From: Thalassobium sp. R2A62 | GTDB lineage: Bacteria; Pseudomonadota; Alphaproteobacteria; Rhodobacterales; Rhodobacteraceae | Length of the DNA stretch: 64,000 nucleotides | Assembly: GCF_000161835.1 (NCBI RefSeq) | Contig: NZ_GG697169.2 | Coordinates: 729,852 to 793,851 of the forward strand | Reading direction: 5' to 3' | Shown here: positions 61,466 through 64,000 of the stretch, one piece after another | Layout: every line of letters starts with the position of its first letter | Position numbering within the stretch: position 1 is the first letter of the stretch | Position numbers and translations under genes: made by a program | Notes under the pieces: generated by a model | Told to the model about the DNA's origin: nothing | Database searches by the model: none | Seen by the model: only the letters and a program-made list of their open reading frames with translations

Positions 61466-61648
61466 AAGCTGCCAAAGAAGGGCCTCTGGATGGGTGGAGT
61501 CCCACCCCTTGGCGATAATCCACACCCCGATCCAAAAACCAGAGGGCTTGTGGTAAGCCAGAATGAGGCGAAAACCGTTGAAGAAATCTTCCACCTCTAC
61601 GTCCAGCTTGGGTGCCTGAATAAGGTCATGCGCGAGACAGCGAAAATG
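61466..61648 (+). pseudogene. Fragment of a large serine recombinase
   Basis: About 60 residues read KKGLWMGGVPPLGDNPHP, KTRGLVVSQNEAKTVEEIF and HLYVQLGCLNKVM, which match the recombinase (post-resolvase) domain of large serine recombinases. The catalytic N-terminus and the C-terminus are missing. The fragment is cut by IS6 ends on both sides. It hints that an integrative element once occupied this tRNA-adjacent site. Confidence 0.65.
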
Positions 61649-62467
61649 GGTGGTGTCAGACCAATTCGAACTCGTCTCTGCAAGGACAGTGAGGCTGTCC
61701 CTTATGCCGCACCGAGATCGCGCCACTCGGCAAGAGCGGCGGCGCGGTTGAGCTTGAAATTGTCTCTGCTGTACAGGGCGCGTTCCTTATTGAAATGGTT
61801 GCAGACAGAGGCATGAACGGAGGCGAATTTCTGTAAACTTCGCATGCTGCGGAAACGTTGCATGGCCCGTTCTCGTCGTCGAAACGGAAGGTGTGAATTC
61901 TCCGCGCGATTGTTGAGCCAGCGACCGGTTTCCTGCCTCTGCTCGTTGCCGATTTCCTTCATTGCAGCACCGTAAGACCGGAGTTTGTCGGTCACCAGGA
62001 TATGAGGGTGACCGTGACGCTTCATAGTTTTCCTGAGGAATTTCAACGCTACTTTGCGATTCCGGCGCTTTGTGACATAGCTTTCCAGCACCTCGCCCTC
62101 TTGATCCACGGCACGCCAAAGATAATGCGTCTCGCCATTAGTCTTCACAAATACCTCATCCAAATGCCACTGCCAGTTCGAGTATGCGCGCATCTGCTGA
62201 ACTCGCTTGCGGCGGATTTCAGCGGCGAACATTGGGCCAAATCTATTCCACCAATATCGAACGGTTTCGTGGCTGATGTCGACGCCGCGCTCGTGCAAAA
62301 GATCTTCGACGTTTCTCAGCGACAAAGGAAAACGAACATACAACATGACGGCGAGGCGGATAATCTCAGGGCTGCTATGAAAGCCCTTGAATGGGTCTGT
62401 TTTAATCATGTGGACAGGCTACGCAACCACCCTGCCCGCCTCAACTCAAATCCTTCTGACAAGACCC
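61648..62467 (-). mobile_element. IS6-family element, copy D (intact)
   Basis: 820 bp with inverted ends GGGTGGTGTCAGA and TCTGACAAGACCC (inverse GGGTCTTGTCAGA). The flanking 8 bp (GCGAAAAT and AGCTTTGG) do not match, so no target duplication remains, as expected after recombination or old insertion. It carries the only intact transposase in the window and could mobilise the decayed copies in trans. Confidence 0.88.
61702..62409 (-). CDS. IS6-family transposase
   Basis: 235 residues, full length for IS6. The N-terminal HTH contains EDLLHERGVDISHETVRYWW. The DDE catalytic residues lie in WHLDEVFVK (Asp), LVTDKLRSYGAA (Asp) and NNRAENSHLPFRRRER (Glu), with Lys/Arg-rich surroundings. It performs replicative transposition giving cointegrates, and homologous recombination between copies then gives deletions or composite structures like those seen here. 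Confidence 0.93.
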   Translation of the reverse strand: MIKTDPFKGFHSSPEIIRLAVMLYVRFPLSLRNVEDLLHERGVDISHETVRYWWNRFGPMFAAEIRRKRVQQMRAYSNWQWHLDEVFVKTNGETHYLWRAVDQEGEVLESYVTKRRNRKVALKFLRKTMKRHGHPHILVTDKLRSYGAAMKEIGNEQRQETGRWLNNRAENSHLPFRRRERAMQRFRSMRSLQKFASVHASVCNHFNKERALYSRDNFKLNRAAALAEWRDLGAA

Positions 62468-62581
62468 AGCTTTGGCCATGCCGCTCGTCTATGAGGTTCG
62501 GTCTGTTCCCGCAAACCCCTTTGATAACACGAAAAAATCAGTGCCCGTCAGGGCAGTGTTACTGGTTCGCAATGGGGATAA

Positions 62582-62671
62582 TGGCGGACAGACAGGGATT
62601 CGAACCCTGGAGACGGTCTCCCGCCTACACACTTTCCAGGCGTGCGCCTTCGACCACTCGGCCACCTGTCC
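62582..62671 (-). tRNA. tRNA-Ser (anticodon GGA)
   Basis: 90 nt class II tRNA with encoded CCA. The acceptor stem GGACAGG pairs with TCTGTCC, discriminator G. The anticodon loop is CTGGAAA (GGA), the long variable arm is GCGGGAGACCGTCTCC-like, and the T-loop is GTTCGAATC. Its 3' end faces the accessory region, the side at which islands usually insert. No duplicated 3' end was found near 15.6 kb. Confidence 0.95.
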
Positions 62672-62759
62672 GTGCCTCGTCTCTACCCAACAAGCGGGCC
62701 TGAGTGCAAGAGGGTTTTACGCAAAACCTGCAACCGCGGTGTTTCGGCCCCATCAAGAC

Positions 62760-63131
62760 CTATCTTTGTGCATTTGCTCGCATCAAAACAACCGCCATCA
62801 AGGTTTCAAGCAAGGCTGCAATCGCAATCGTTTGTGACGCGTATCCACGTACAAAATCGTAAAGGCCGGTCAGCGAAATTCCAATGAACGCCGCGACCAT
62901 CGCGATGACCACCATATCGCGCAAGCGGCTTGGGGCTTCGTCGCGCAGCGCCCACAACAAGGTTGCAAAACCTAGAAACATTGGTGACGCGCGGCGTGTG
63001 ATGAACTGCACCCCTTCCGAGGCCTCGATCCCATAGGTTGGCGCATAGAGCGCAGGCGCGATGCACAAGACCGCGAAGAGAACGAACCAAACAAGAGCGA
63101 GCAGACTACAGGTCAATCGAAATGACGGCAT
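62760..63131 (-). CDS. Small membrane protein, unknown
   Basis: 123 residues with about four TM helices ([69 protein letters not shown]). No family is firmly recognised. It starts 4 bp after the alaX stop, so it is co-transcribed with the editing protein gene. Confidence 0.75.
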   Translation of the reverse strand: MPSFRLTCSLLALVWFVLFAVLCIAPALYAPTYGIEASEGVQFITRRASPMFLGFATLLWALRDEAPSRLRDMVVIAMVAAFIGISLTGLYDFVRGYASQTIAIAALLETLMAVVLMRANAQR

Positions 63132-63135
63132 GCTG

Positions 63136-63855
63136 CTAATCCTCTAGATGCAAATGAACGCGGCGGTTCTGTTTGCCCTTGTTTTCGACTTTGCCCAAAC
63201 GGACACGTCCAATCTCAATTGTGTGGGCAACATGCGTTCCGCCACAGGGCTGCAGGTCTGCCATGTTATCGCCCTCGCCAATGCGAACCAGACGAATGTG
63301 GCCCGTGCCACGAGGCGGCTGAACAGACATGGTTTTGACAAGCCCGGGATTTGCATCCAGCTCGACCTCGGAAATGGATTCTGTCGTCACTGGGAAATCA
63401 CAAGCGATGAGCTTGTTCAGCGTCTCTTCGATCTCGTCTTTGTTTTCGAGAGCGACGGGCATATTGAAATCCAACCGGCCCTTCTCGGCGCCGATTTGCC
63501 CACCTGTTACTGGCAATGGAATGACTACCGACAACAGGTGCAGCGCCGTATGGACGCGCATGTGGCGATGTCTGCGGTCCCAGTCCAGCTCTTGTTTGAC
63601 TGCAACACCCTCTGGCGGCAGCGCAGAGGGTTCGGCCGGAACAAGAACAATGTCAGTCCCCTCGCCCTTGATCGTTGTTGCAATTTCGATCGCGCCCTCG
63701 TCCCATGTCAGTCGCCCACTGTCACCCGGTTGGCCACCACCTGTTGGATAGAAAATCGTCTGGTCCAACACGATGCCGCCTTCGGTCGTGATGTGACGGA
63801 CCATGCCGCGTGCATCGCGTTTGTAACTGTCACTGCGGAACAAATCTTGGGTCAT
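63136..63855 (-). CDS. alaX: Alanyl-tRNA editing protein (AlaX family)
   Basis: 239 residues from the ATG at 63855, which overlaps the stop of the upstream mechanosensitive channel gene (ATGA); a longer frame to 63906 lies inside that gene. The N-terminal [13 protein letters not shown] and zinc ligands HTALHLL (HxxxH) and CGGTHV (CxxxH) are those of the editing domain of alanyl-tRNA synthetase. It hydrolyses Ser- or Gly-tRNA(Ala) in the cytoplasm. Length fits the AlaX-M group. Confidence 0.93.
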   Translation of the reverse strand: MTQDLFRSDSYKRDARGMVRHITTEGGIVLDQTIFYPTGGGQPGDSGRLTWDEGAIEIATTIKGEGTDIVLVPAEPSALPPEGVAVKQELDWDRRHRHMRVHTALHLLSVVIPLPVTGGQIGAEKGRLDFNMPVALENKDEIEETLNKLIACDFPVTTESISEVELDANPGLVKTMSVQPPRGTGHIRLVRIGEGDNMADLQPCGGTHVAHTIEIGRVRLGKVENKGKQNRRVHLHLED

Positions 63856-64000
63856 GCGGAGCCTCCAGCATCGGGGGTTGTTAGGGCTTCGGGATTGCGC
63901 AGCCACAGGTCTCTTTGGGCAAATGGAATTTCGATCCCCTCTTCGGCAAAACGTCGGTTAATTTCGTGGTTCATATCGCTCCGGACCGCGGCTACAAAAT
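63852..64000 (-). CDS. Mechanosensitive ion channel (MscS family), C-terminal end (partial)
   Basis: The last 49 residues of an MscS-type channel: [20 protein letters not shown] then AQRDLWLRN, the conserved end of the MscS C-terminal domain, followed by a short Pro/Thr tail. The rest lies beyond the window. The stop overlaps the alaX start by 3-4 bp, so the two are coupled. Confidence 0.85.
   Translation of the reverse strand, partial: FVAAVRSDMNHEINRRFAEEGIEIPFAQRDLWLRNPEALTTPDAGGSA

Noticed and set aside
61640-62475. Target-site duplication around IS6 copy D
   Set aside because: The 8 bp flanks GCGAAAAT and AGCTTTGG do not match.

Overview
The window looks like chromosome of an alphaproteobacterium of the Rhodobacteraceae (Roseobacter group). 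Gene families and order support this: an aglEFGAK-type alpha-glucoside operon beside lacI, bgl and glk, plus PiT, ureohydrolases, AlaX and MscS. This placement is inferred from family resemblance, not from a search.

Layout. (1) About 1-9.16 kb is a sugar uptake and catabolism locus. The leftward genes encode a binding protein, two permeases, an alpha-glucosidase and an ATPase cut by the window edge. The rightward genes encode a LacI regulator, a GH1 beta-glucosidase and glucokinase. Two near-identical palindromic operators lie in the divergent promoter region. (2) About 9.25-10.63 kb holds a STAS protein, a CheY-like regulator and a broken chimera: the first ~76 codons of a cheA are fused in frame to the back half of a livF/urtE-type ABC ATPase gene, followed by an in-frame stop. 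(3) About 10.68-15.64 kb holds a CoA-transferase, a NUDIX protein, a phosphate permease, a ureohydrolase and a second ureohydrolase cut off after 97 codons. (4) About 15.65-62.47 kb is an accessory region between the cut ureohydrolase and an intact tRNA-Ser(GGA). It holds IS6-family elements (one intact, the others decayed) and fragments of a DNA methyltransferase, a type I restriction subunit and a large serine recombinase. (5) About 62.58-64.0 kb is ordinary chromosome: tRNA-Ser, a small membrane protein, AlaX and the end of an MscS channel.

The main interest is 17.2-54.3 kb, bracketed by decayed IS6 copies. One 26.2 kb gene encodes a ~8,730-residue protein. It has an LEPRLLLSG motif near its N-terminus (LEPR-XLL type), a very long Gly/Ala/Val-rich beta-repeat region, an insert of helical repeats, a Calx-beta-like stretch and RTX-like calcium-binding repeats at the C-terminal end. 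Co-directional genes encode a TolC-family outer-membrane channel, a SapC-family protein, a GAF-containing HlyD-type adaptor, a PqqD-like/M50 protease/HlyD fusion, a 641-residue SecA paralogue lacking the C-terminal third of SecA, and a small HlyD-like periplasmic adaptor. A POTRA-less Omp85-type barrel lies nearby, with an unrecognised gene in the opposite direction. No ABC exporter ATPase is present. My inference is a dedicated exporter in which a SecA-like motor replaces the ABC ATPase and three adaptor-type proteins link it to TolC, exporting a giant surface protein. I know of no described system with this set.

The rest of the accessory region has a LysR-regulated group (FAD monooxygenase, GST-like protein and two related small membrane proteins) and a YrbL-like protein between IS copies.
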